From Favolaschia claudopus (Eukaryota > Basidiomycota > Agaricomycetes > Agaricales > Mycenaceae): a stretch of 64,000 nt of DNA. The DNA is taken from positions 558,001-622,000 of the forward strand of contig JAWWNJ010000112.1 of NCBI GenBank assembly GCA_037176885.1, read 5' to 3'. The first letter of the stretch is position 1. Every line of letters begins with the position of its first letter. A program made the position numbers and the translations under genes. The notes beneath the pieces were generated by a model. That model saw nothing but the letters and a program-made list of their open reading frames with translations. It was not told where the DNA came from and searched no databases. Below, piece after piece: positions 14,105 through 24,537 of the stretch.

Positions 14105-14345
14105 GGGAGGTGGATTGCGACCTTGCAGCGGCTTGAAATACCGTAATCCGTTGGAGTGGATTAGAAGCCACCGCGTGGATTGGGAGACTCCATAATCCCA
14201 AAACTATGCGTCATAAGCCACGCTCCGCTTACGACCTTGTAGTGGCTTGGGACCCAGCCCAAGCCGCCACAAGCAAAACCAGATTTTTCCGACATGCCCA
14301 CAAACCGTTCGTCCGGATCACGCAGGATTGACATTTGCAGCCAGA
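14105..14345 (-). repeat. Diverged repeat, copy B (inverted relative to copy A)
   Basis: Read on the minus strand it gives cggtttgtgggcatgtcgg, then aaaaatctggttttgcttgt, matching copy A apart from a 25-nt gap. It also contains its own near-repeat, gcgaccttgcagcggcttg at about 14117 and acgaccttgtagtggcttg at about 14231. The origin is unknown. Confidence 0.45.
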
Positions 14346-15096
14346 AAACCACCGAAGCGACGCACTGAGTACGTTACGGCGCGAACTTAAATTTCAACCG
14401 TGAGACCTTTGCCGGCCCGGACTCAAATTTGTATTTGAAAACATATGGTTTCAGAACGTTGACTGAGCAAGTTGTTGGAATCCAAGAAGACAAAATACAC
14501 CTGGACAGCAGTGAAAATAACCCGCTGAGGCCAGGAGCTACTGACGACTCAAAGGGGCGGGCCTGAGGGTGATAATTAAATTCGGTGTTGGCTGAAAAGG
14601 AAGAACGTCGATCATTATATTGGCGCTTCTGCCGGCAATCTTCAATTACCCAATGGCCATATCAGGTCAGACCATGCCCAAAATGGGTACCAGTCCACGA
14701 CATAAGAACGCCGTTCCGCATAAAATCTAGAGCCGTCCACCCTCCGTCGTGAAGCTTGTTGTTTGCATCCCTTGGTCTCGAGGCCAAGTATTGCCTGTTT
14801 GGTCTCCACCCCTAACCGTCTATCGACGTCAATCACCACCGAAATTCGTCTTCGAAACGGAAAATTAGTTGGGTTCTGCCATGCCATGCGAGCGAGCCAA
14901 GGACCAGCCGGGTCCTTTCGTACATGCGTTTCACTTGCCGGGGCCGTGGAGCTTTTACCTAACTAGTAACCATCGAAATTCCTCTTCCAGCCCGCACGCG
15001 ACCTCACACCGTCGACGGCCTGAGAGTTCTCTATTTTCCTACTTATATCTCTTCCTAATTCCATTGCTATCTCTTACCAACTTCCCCGACTAAAAA

Positions 15097-17074
15097 ATGG
15101 CCGTTCCAAGCACCCTTGACAATACTTACGGTCTCCTGTATATTGCTGTCGTTGTTTCTGCTGCGTAAGTCCCTCCTGGTGCGCCCACATACCTAGCTAA
15201 TTTGTTTCCACCGCACCCAAGTCTGTATGGAGGTTTGTAGAGCGCATTGACGCGTAGCGACCCGTTGCTGACTCTTGCAATCAGCTGGGATCCTTCAGTT
15301 CTGGATGTACGTTCGAAAGTACCATTCGAAAGATCCGTTACTTCTCAAATCCCTGGTATGTCTAGTAGTTGATGCCTAGTATCTTGTTCTGCTTCATGCG
15401 CAATCACTCACCAACTGTTACTGTCTGTAGGTTTACGCAGTTCTCATATGCGACACTGTCCAGCAGGCTCTACTTTGCCATTCAGGTACGCAAATCAAGA
15501 TCTTCTGTCTTCCAGTTCTCATCGCTGTGGACTAGTATATAAGTATTTGGGTAAGTAGCCCACAAACATAGCAGTTCCTTCATAACGCAAGCTCGGCAGT
15601 GACGTCCATCGGAGACCCAGGGATCCTCATAATCGTCGAACAGTAATTGATGTTACACCAGGATTTGTCTTGGCGTACTGACCTCAATCCAGAACGCTCA
15701 TGATCGAGCTGTTTTTCAGTTGCGCAATTGCCACTCTTGTCCAACAGTCAGTACATACTTCTAGACCATGCAAATCTCGCACTTACAATATCCAATAGGT
15801 TCTACTGCTGGCGAATCTACAAGAGTACGTCTGGAGTATGCGATGCCCAATCAGTCTAACTCTTACCCGCACAGTTGGTAAAAGCGCTGTCCTCGCGATT
15901 GCCGTATCTCTGGTTAGCTGGACATCTTGCGGTATTTATTGGCTACTTTCTCCTTGGTCGTCTTGAAATAAACATCGTTGCTCGTAGTGACGTTAACAGG
16001 TACGAGTCATTTTGAACTGACGCTCAATCAACTCTGAAAACGCATCAACGCAGTCTACTCGGTCAAGGCGTACGTGCATGCCTCATCAGCTCCGTCTCGC
16101 GCTGAGTTTTCTCTCTAGTGTTCAACTGAAGCTGCTCAGTGATGTAATCACATTGAAGGTACTTGCGTGTTGTCATATCTTTCATTGCAATCCATGTTGA
16201 ATCGTGCTGTAGAAATTATCAATCGCTGCAAACACGCTGTCGGCGGTGACGGACGTAACGATCTCTGTTGTGCTTGTAATCATTTTGCATGCCGCCAAGA
16301 CAGGATTCAAAAGGACAACGGACCTCGTCAACAGATTGGTATGTCATGAATAGCGCTTGGTAGTTGAATAAGTTTCATCTGATTGTCTGACGTTTAGATG
16401 ATATTCACCTTCAACACCGGTAATTTAATTTGACTGGCCCTCGAGTAAACATTGACAGAATCTGTCTAGGCTTGCCGACCAGTGTGTGCGCACTAGTAGC
16501 CACCGTTTGCGTAAGTTGAAGTCATTTTATTTTCCGTGGCGCCAAGGCGAGCTCATAACCATCAGGTTGCGGCCTTCCCCAACACATTCCTTTAGTGCGT
16601 CTTTTTCCGCGTTCGCGAGGTGATAGTCCTGATGAGTTTCATCCAGTATCTTCTTCTTCCTGCTCCGTGAGTCTAAACCCGGCCATTCGATTCATTTCCA
16701 CTGAAATCGTATACATACAAGTCGGGCGCTTTTACACCAACTCGATCCTCGTCACTCTCAATTCACGAGAATACATCCGGCACGCAAGCGACGTTGCCAG
16801 CCAAGAGCATTACTCGCTAGATTCGGGACGCGTTCGAGTGAGTTTTTTCCTTTCCTCGTTTCTGCTCTGCATTCTCGACGACAACGATCACTCAACTCAC
16901 CTTCGGTATTCGCGTCAGGCACAACCTAGTACTCTGTCGCGCGACGCTATCGCAATACGAATCGACACGAACACAATGCACGACAACGTAAGCTGGTCAC
17001 TTGCCGTCTCGATTCCGTTAACACACACACTCAATTAGAACTTCTCATCTCAGGATCTGAAGAGCTCCCATTAG
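15097..17074 (+). CDS. DUF6534-type seven-helix membrane protein
   Basis: Multi-pass membrane protein of a family greatly expanded in Agaricomycetes; the function is unknown. About 13 exons, several tiny: 11 nt at 15222-15232, 15 nt at 15536-15550 and 16 nt at 16054-16069. Conserved landmarks in order: TYGLLYIAVVVSAALYGAGI (helix 1), AVLICDTVQQALLCHSVYKY, LVQQFYCWRIYKIGKSAVL, VYSVKAVQLKLLSD, NTLSAVTDVTISVVLVIILH, AAKTGFKRTTDLVNRLMIFT, FNTGLPTSVCALV, and FYTNSILVTLNSRE, the family's C-terminal signature. The cytosolic tail then ends DNDLKSSH with TAG at 17072-17074. One intron (15932-16053) is about 120 nt, twice the usual size. The frame is kept throughout. Confidence 0.85.
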
Positions 17075-17452
17075 ACGTTTGAAGGGAGTTCTTGTAGATA
17101 ATGCTAATAACGTACCGCTACCCTAATACCTTCCGGATGTTATACCGCCTTTATATTGTTAGTACATAGAAACGAAATCGAGTTTTGGCAGCGCTTGAAG
17201 CAACTGAGATCGTCTGTTCGCGTGTGAAATGGGGATGTCGAGAAAGAGGAAGCTGCCAGTCAATAGCCTTTTGATCAAACCATAAAGAATGCCAAACAGA
17301 GTTCCATATTCGGCAATTGAACTCCAATGTGAAGAAATAGGAAGGATTTGACGATCATTCGCCAGTTCGCCAGACATGTCGTAAATGATACATCGGGGAC
17401 CAAAACGTAGCAACAGTAATTGTACAGCAATAACAAGACCACACCAAGAGCC

Positions 17453-20249
17453 TCAGATGTAACCATCCCTGACCTGTTCTCCATATTAGTGCGCCGAAAC
17501 CGCTTACAAATAACAAGAAAATACTTTTTGCATGAAGCCAGACACTCGACCAATGTCGACGATTGACGATTCGCTTTCGACGGCAACAACGAGATTTTCG
17601 AGCATCTGTTATGAGATGAATTAACAAAGACAAGGGAGATCGGAGACGATTCGAAAACACACCTCTTCCACTTTGTCAATTGGAATTTGTGCACAGAGAG
17701 CAACAATCTTCTTGCATTGATACTCTTTCTCCGCGCTTGCGCCCTGCAGTCCCTTCAGACGCGCCTTCATCAAATCCTCCATACGTGCGTGCCACAATTT
17801 TAACCGTCTCAGGCGAATGAGGCTTGTCACCGAATCAACGGGTGGCAAAGGCGGCTCCGGCTCGACATGTTCTGCAATGTCAATCGATTCACCGACGCCT
17901 ACCATGGTGGAATTCGTCCCCCGCCATTGGAATGCAGGGCCACCGTTGTTCTCGTCCCCAGCATTGGCATCCTCCGTCTCATCTTCGACTTCTCCTTCTG
18001 CATCAGGATCGCCACTACCATTGCTACGACCCGTCCAGTCGAACTGGTCCTCTTCAATGAGTGCTTTCTCGATGTTGCGCACTCGTTGCGAGATTTGATC
18101 CAGATCACCGCACCGCGCTTGCCATGCCTGGACTTGCTTTCGCTGTTCAGAAAGCTCGCGCGTTGCCGCTCGTAAATGGGCCTGAGTGACATCCAGTGCA
18201 TCCTGCTTCGACTTGATTTCGGATTGGAAGTCAGTACTGAGACTTTGTATCATGGTGGTCATGTCTGCGAGTAATCGCTGAGTTGCTCGGTAATTTGAAA
18301 TGCAATGAGGGGACGTACCAGCTATAACATCCTGACTCTTCTGCACAGGAGCTGGTGGCCCCGTCCGTAAGACTGCCAGAATGTCTTCGGGCCGCGAACC
18401 ACTGCTCAACACCTACGCAATGGCGAGTCAGGGCAAATTGTGAGGAACGAAGAGATGGCTTACCTCTGTCTCGACGCCGAAGTCACCAGGCCGCAACCCC
18501 AACTTATTTGGCAGCATCCTATTCGCACCAACATCCAGTAAGGTACGGACCATACTCCGGTTTCCTACTCTTGCCGCGATATTCAGCGCAGTGTCTCCAT
18601 GTTCGTCCTGCAGATCCACGAAGGGCCTGAAATCACCACCCTGATTTTGGGCTATATAATAGAATAATTTATCCAGATAATATCGAGCGACAGCTCCACG
18701 GCCTTTGACACCAGCCACAGAAGTGACGTGGTGAAGCACCGATTTCCGAGATGTATCGAGAGTCCGAATGGAAGTACCGAGAGACGAGATAAGGTTTTCA
18801 AAGGACTGCGTATCATAAGAGTGGGTCGCGAGGCAAGCTCGAATAAGAGGGGTTTCCCCAAGATGGTTTCCCCGGTGAATGTCGGCACCGCCTAGAATCA
18901 GCGAACCAACGGTGCGGTGGTGTGCTAGACTTGCCGCGAGGTGGAGAGCAGTATGACCCTGATCATCGAGAATGGTGTCAACCTCAATTGAAGCTGGGGT
19001 GGCAGAGGTGCTGGGGCCAGCGGAATCGGGCGTCAACTCTCGTAGAAGCTCTATTACTGCGTGAGGGTCATCGGTTTGGCATATGGAGGCAATGACAGCG
19101 GCTCGACGAGGGTCGCGTATTGGTGCAGTGGGGTCAATCGATCTGGGAATGGAGGGTTTCGTCGCAAAACGGGTTGGAAAATTAGCGAGTTCCCCTGAAC
19201 CATTGGCGGGTTTGGCACTAGTGGAGCTGGGGGGTCGAGATACACCATTTGAGGGTCCAGCGACATTTATAGCGGACTGCAAAGAGGTGCCTTGAATATT
19301 TTGAGCGATCTCTTCCGTCCTCAAACGTTTTGACGGTGAGGGGCCAATTTCACCGTTGGTGGTGGCAGGACCAGCGGACGGAGGGCGCCCTTCGAATCCT
19401 GGGATTTCTGGCAATATTAGGCAGGGAGGTAAAGCTGAGAATGCTAATTTACCTATTATGCTCATACCCATTTCCATGTCTATATCAGAGCGATTTCTCT
19501 TCAGAGCTGCTGGAGGAGGAGTCTGGGATGGGGGGGCCGGAGAGAAAGGCGACTGTCCATATGACGGCGAGGCAAAGCCTGGTTGTGAAGCGCTTGAAGT
19601 AGACGGGGTGAATAAGCCCTGTGCGCGACCTTGATTAAGCAGCCGGAGAGCGGAACCAGGCATGATGGGCGGCGGGGCGAGACTAGAGGGCATTTGTCCA
19701 GAATAGCTGCCCTGCGAGCCTGGTAGCGACGCTGGAAGGGTGCCATAGGAAGACGCGGCGGACAAGGGGCGCGGAGAGGCGGTTCCGATTGGCGCGGCCA
19801 ACGGAAGGGGACCCAGAGAGCTTGTACTAGGGATGAAGTCGAATAGAGGGGCTAACAGCGGCCCAACGCCATACTGAAGGGCTATGTCGCGTCCACGTTC
19901 CAAAGGGATCCTGACAAAAGCTGAGGAGCCCGGAACAGGCGTTGAAAGAAGCGGACGAACCAAGTCCCCTGGTATTTTCCGTATCCTCCTTGTACAATCT
20001 CGTGTTTCCCGGGCAGAATTTCTTTCTCGAGGATCTTGGTACGCCTGCCCTTGTCTACGCCGGCAACTTTGAGGATTTGGGTCGCGTTTACATAGGAATC
20101 TGCGCGACGGCGCATCACGGCGATGTTTCTGACCATACATTCGTAGACCTGGGACGGGTTGAGCAGAGCGCAAAGGATACAAGGAATAGACTTGCCTGTA
20201 CAGACGAGTAGACCGCATTGTATATCTTGACTGCGTTGCCCGATTGCAT
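17453..20249 (-). CDS. MBP1: MBF/SBF transcription factor with APSES domain and ankyrin repeats (Mbp1-type)
   Basis: DNA-binding subunit of the G1/S regulator MBF. The APSES (KilA-N-like) domain covers roughly residues 5-100: [60 protein letters not shown]. Then a long Pro/Ser linker, ankyrin repeats ([57 protein letters not shown]), and a C-terminal coiled coil ending [15 protein letters not shown], the family's typical terminus (stop 17453-17455). The start at 20249 reads [18 protein letters not shown]. The first intron is best read as GC-AG (20195-20149), since it gives YSSVQVYEC with the spacing of the family's YSGVPVYE. About six introns. Confidence 0.93.
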
Positions 20250-20295
20250 GATGGGAGGAGTAAACGCGTTGTGTCACACTTTTCTCTTGGCTCCC
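20250..20295. promoter_or_regulatory. 46-bp divergent spacer with an ACGCGT (MCB) site
   Basis: Only 46 bp separate the start codons of the MBF subunit (minus) and the YVC1 channel (plus). The spacer contains ACGCGT at 20264-20269, the MluI cell-cycle box that MBF binds in other fungi. Each gene's 5' UTR probably overlaps the other's first exon. A single hexamer can occur by chance. Confidence 0.4.
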
Positions 20296-23200
20296 ATGGA
20301 AGAAGGCGTCGCGGCAGAAACCCAGCCTCTCATCAGCCCGTTCGTCTCCCCTCGGCTAGTCTATCGTTATTGACCGTATAGCAGTCGGGACATCGATGCC
20401 ACTCCAGGTACATACCCCAATTATTGAATTTTTTGTCGGCGCGCCATAATGCCTGTTTCTTCAAGTGTACCCTGTCATTCATATGTGGGTCGTTCTATTG
20501 CTAGCATTGAGGGCTATTTTCGATAATCTTGTAGGATCAAGCTGGTTCGTATTGCGCACCATTGACAATGTATTTCCCGTCTCACCTGGGAACTCATTTA
20601 CTAGGATATCATGGTCCGTTTTCTTTCTTCTCTCTACGCGGGCGAATTCATCATGTTATTGCCTTCCAGCATTTCATAGATACGCCTTTGAGCTACGAGG
20701 CGCTGACCGCTCCAGATCTAACATATACGCTCATCCACCCCCTATTGGAGAAATATTGCAATCTGCAAAGGGCACATTCTAACCTCTCCATCGTCTTCTG
20801 TCTGCTATTGAACAGGGTTCACTTCATTCGCGACGATAATATCTGTACGCGTCTACCCTTTCTCGTTGGTTTGCAACTGAGCAAAATGCGCCGAGGCAGC
20901 GACCGCCGCGGTCTCCCAATCCCGTGCCATCCTTTGCGAAATCTTAGCCATTCGTACGCTGCGCGATTACGGTAGCAGCATGATGGACTTGACCGTCATT
21001 CTGACGACCAGCTGGCCGAGTTCGTGGATGAAAGTGTTCAGTACACCCGGGCTTTGCTAATTCGCTTCCCAGTATATTCTGGTGCGCCACAGGACGTGCT
21101 CGTCCATGGACGTCGAGAATTCGCAGATTTCGACGACGAAGAGCGAGTGGGAAACGCGATAGAAATGGCCATTATGGGCACGGCTAAACGCTTCATCAAG
21201 AGCTCTTCTTGCCAGAGGGTGATCGATGGTATCTATTCTGGCCGCTATGTGTATCAAGCAGAGAGCAGTCATTCTATACTTTCCGATGTGATGATTTGTC
21301 CTTTACCTCCAGTTCTTGCTGACGTCTTGCTTATATCTAGACATATAAACGAACTCCAATACACATGTATGACCCACATAAAGCACCTCTTTTGGACCAC
21401 TACCGGTTCGTTGTCGGAACTGTGTTGGTAATGTTTTTGCTGATTATCAGAAATTATGTAGCCTCAAAGTCCCTGCAATACGCTCTGTGCTCGAATACTC
21501 CAAGTAATTCGAATCACTCCACCTGGTCGCATTCTTTTCTCATATTGTAACAGCTTCTTGATATTATTCGTTCTATTCATCATCGCGATGGAGACGAATG
21601 AGCTTCAACGCATCAATTTCTGGGAGGGCTTTTTCATGATCTACGCCCTCGGCTTTACCCTCGAGAAAATAGCCGCAATGCAGGAGCATGGAATCAAAGG
21701 TGCTTGACTCGCACTGTTTTTTTTTCAGAATTTTCTTATATTCCCAGTTTATTTCAACGGCACCTGGGTATGTGTCTCGGATCAGTCGTGCTTACCAGTT
21801 GGCTCAAACCTGCACAGAATGGCTTCGATATGGTTTTCGGTCGGCTTTAGTCCCTCGTTAGCTGCTTATATCATTGACGCGTTCGACAGTTGGAACGTAC
21901 GGTGTCTACGCGTTTTTGAGAATGTATGGCGTCTATCACGATCGTAGGATTCCTTCGTCGTTTCGCCACCAGCCTACTTGACATCTTGTAGGCCCCTGGG
22001 CTCGGGCAATGGGCGTGGATTCCATGGCCGCGATTGCCTGTCTGATGTTCCCTCGGTGAGCTTCATTCGACTAACCACCAAAACGTGGGTTCAGTACCTC
22101 TCAGACTGGCTTTTGTCACTCTCAAGAACAACTTGATGGTTCTGAGTTTGAGGGCTATGCTTCTACAGGTTTGTTCATTCGATAATGCTTGCTGCATCTC
22201 GCAATCCTATTTGACTATGCATGCGTCAGTTCGCCGCCCTCATGATGATTGCTGCCTTCTGCTTTTGCGGGTTCCTATATGGGCTGTGGACGTGCGTCGT
22301 GCTGTCCTCGCACTTGTTTCCCGGCGTACAAGCTCACCTTTGATATCAGACTAAGCCGCAATTCAGCAGGGTGGCTCTTGACTGAGTGGTACTCCATTCC
22401 ATACTGACAAAAATTTTCAGTTATAGCATATCCCAGATCGGCTGGTGGATGTTGGACTTGTGGTTTGGATTGGATGCTTCAGGGTTCGATAACGCTAGTC
22501 AGTGCCCTTATGGTCAATCAACCTATGAACACTCACCGAACTCGCAACTAGGTCAATTCGATCCCATATTCGGTCCAGTCTTGGTTTGTCAGTTCATTCG
22601 CCTGACTTCGTGGACTCAGTCTCGTAGATGATCACATATGCCTGTCTGTCGAACACGCTGCTACTCACAGGTTCGCCTCTCCATCCACGCGAGCGTGAAC
22701 TTTACAACTGATCTGGTTACGTCATGCAGTTCTGGTGTCGGTGCGTATATCTTGCATTGTACTGTTCCCCTCTCTGACCCGTTCCAAGATTCTTTCCAAC
22801 ACGTTTGCGACCATCAATGAAGATGCTGCTGCAGAGGTCAGTTTGTATCCCTTTCCGCATCATTGTTTTCTTCTAATCAACGTAATCAAGGCGATGTTCA
22901 GGAAAGCTGTCTCGACTATTGAAGGGTAAATTGAACTCTGCCATCATCCCTGATTTCTTTTGTCTAAATCTGTGAGCTTAGAGTGAAGGCAGACTCTTTG
23001 TTCTCATATCAACCTCCAATCAACTTGATTGCCTTATGTGTGATGTTACCATCGAGTTACATCCTTTCGCCTCGATGGTTCCATAAAGTAAATCCTGCAT
23101 CTCGTTGCTGAAAGGTTCTGACCGTCTCTTCGAAAAGGTCAATGTGTTTATGATACGGTGGGGCTCCATCGACGGACCTTCACAACGTTCTTTCTGATGC

Positions 23201-24244
23201 TCCGTCTAGGATAACGAGTTTCCCCATTCTGTTAATGATTTCGCTATATGAACGTCAAGCAAAAAAGAATGGGACAACAAACATTTACGAGACGCTCTCT
23301 GTGGTCACCGAAAGAGTGTTGGAAACTCTTCCTCGGAAGTTCAAGCTGCTGAGTGCGTCGTCAAGCGTTCTAGCTTTTTAGTCGTCGGAGGCTGATCCCT
23401 AACCTACTTAGATTTCCTCGAGGGTCTCGCCGGCTCTGACGGGTAAGCTGAATTTTGTGTTCACATTTAACTGTAGACTGATGCGGTTACAGTGACATTG
23501 ATATGGTTTTTGTTCTTTTCTACGTTTCAGCAGCAGGTAGGCTGACCATAGATTCAGGTGTTTGAGATTGAAGATGAGCTCGCAATGGAGAGCGCCCTGG
23601 CCACGGACGATGGTCCCAGTAACATGGACGCCATCAAGCACCACGACAGGCGTTTGTCACCTTATTCAACGGCAACGCGACCACGACAGCAAACTCAAGC
23701 TCCACCGCAACAGCCCTCTTCTTCTTCCCCTCCTCACCCTCCTCCTGCCCCAAGGACACGGCTCAATTCTCTTATGCAACGGGGAGCTGAGGCCGCACAC
23801 CCTTTCACGAGCCCCCTTGCTCAATTATTCCAGCCCCTAATAGTCGACGATGGCGGAATTCCCGAGGATGCTGAAGTACCACCTGCACAGCAACCGACGA
23901 CGTTGTCTCCCTCAGGACCGGTCGCTCCGCCTTCAGGGGTCAGCTATGGACCAGCATACCGCCGAAGACTCTCATCGATGCACCACGTTCGAGATCATTC
24001 GCATGTGAGCTCCGGTCATCATATACGGCAAAATTCGGAGGCCCCAAGGATGCTGTTTCCTACCGGTGGCGGGGACGATCCTTTCTCTGCAAGTCCTGAC
24101 CAGCATACTGAATCAATTCCTCCAGCGGGTGATATAGAAGAGAAGGGGAATGTCGAATGGATGCGGCGGTTGGAAAAAATGGAAGCCGCACAAGCCAGGA
24201 TCGAGGCATTGCTCGAAAAAATTGCCCGCGAAGTTGGAAAATAA
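20296..24244 (+). CDS. YVC1: YVC1/TRPY-type calcium-permeable channel
   Basis: Vacuolar TRP-like cation channel that releases calcium. About 25 exons, among the most finely split genes here. The first five coding exons are 44, 23 (20385-20407), 19 (20466-20484), 10 (20535-20544) and 9 nt (20605-20613). Joined they give PLISPRDIDATPVYPVIHMI, then KLDIM, running in frame into [20 protein letters not shown]. Landmarks: [110 protein letters not shown], the pore region [37 protein letters not shown], then the cytosolic tail [13 protein letters not shown]. The disordered tail ends in a short coiled coil, [20 protein letters not shown]. It lies head to head with MBP1. Confidence 0.92.
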
Positions 24245-24537
24245 ACGATTGTTGGGCATTCATTGACTCATACATACCTTGCATAAGACACGAAATACCA
24301 TTGTACTCTCTGACTTACGGTGCCATTTAGAGGCTGGACCGGTGGATATAAATATTAGATAGATTTCACAAAAGAAACGGCGCTTTGCACAACCACAATA
24401 GGAATTACAAGAACGAAGGGGCGACCACCAGGCGAGGGCTCTGTCATGATCATATCTACTTTGAAAAATAAAGATACAGGATAAAGTATACAAATAAAGC
24501 GTCAGTTGTACATTTTAGAGGTATAAGTCATTTGGCT

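Larger units (their letters stand above)
12967..15096. other. Gene-poor region with diverged repeats
   Basis: About 2.1 kb with no gene I can support. Open frames at 13353-13655 on both strands are Pro/Ser/Thr-rich or patternless and match no family I know. The stretch contains two diverged inverted repeat copies, listed separately. The last 150 bp are pyrimidine-rich (several CTTCC/TCTCTT runs) and are presumably the promoter and 5' UTR of the gene starting at 15097. Confidence 0.5.

Noticed and set aside
15932..16053. Apparent frameshift in the DUF6534-type gene
   Set aside because: A single 122-nt GT-AG intron removes all conflicting frames and rejoins WTSC to VYSVKA.
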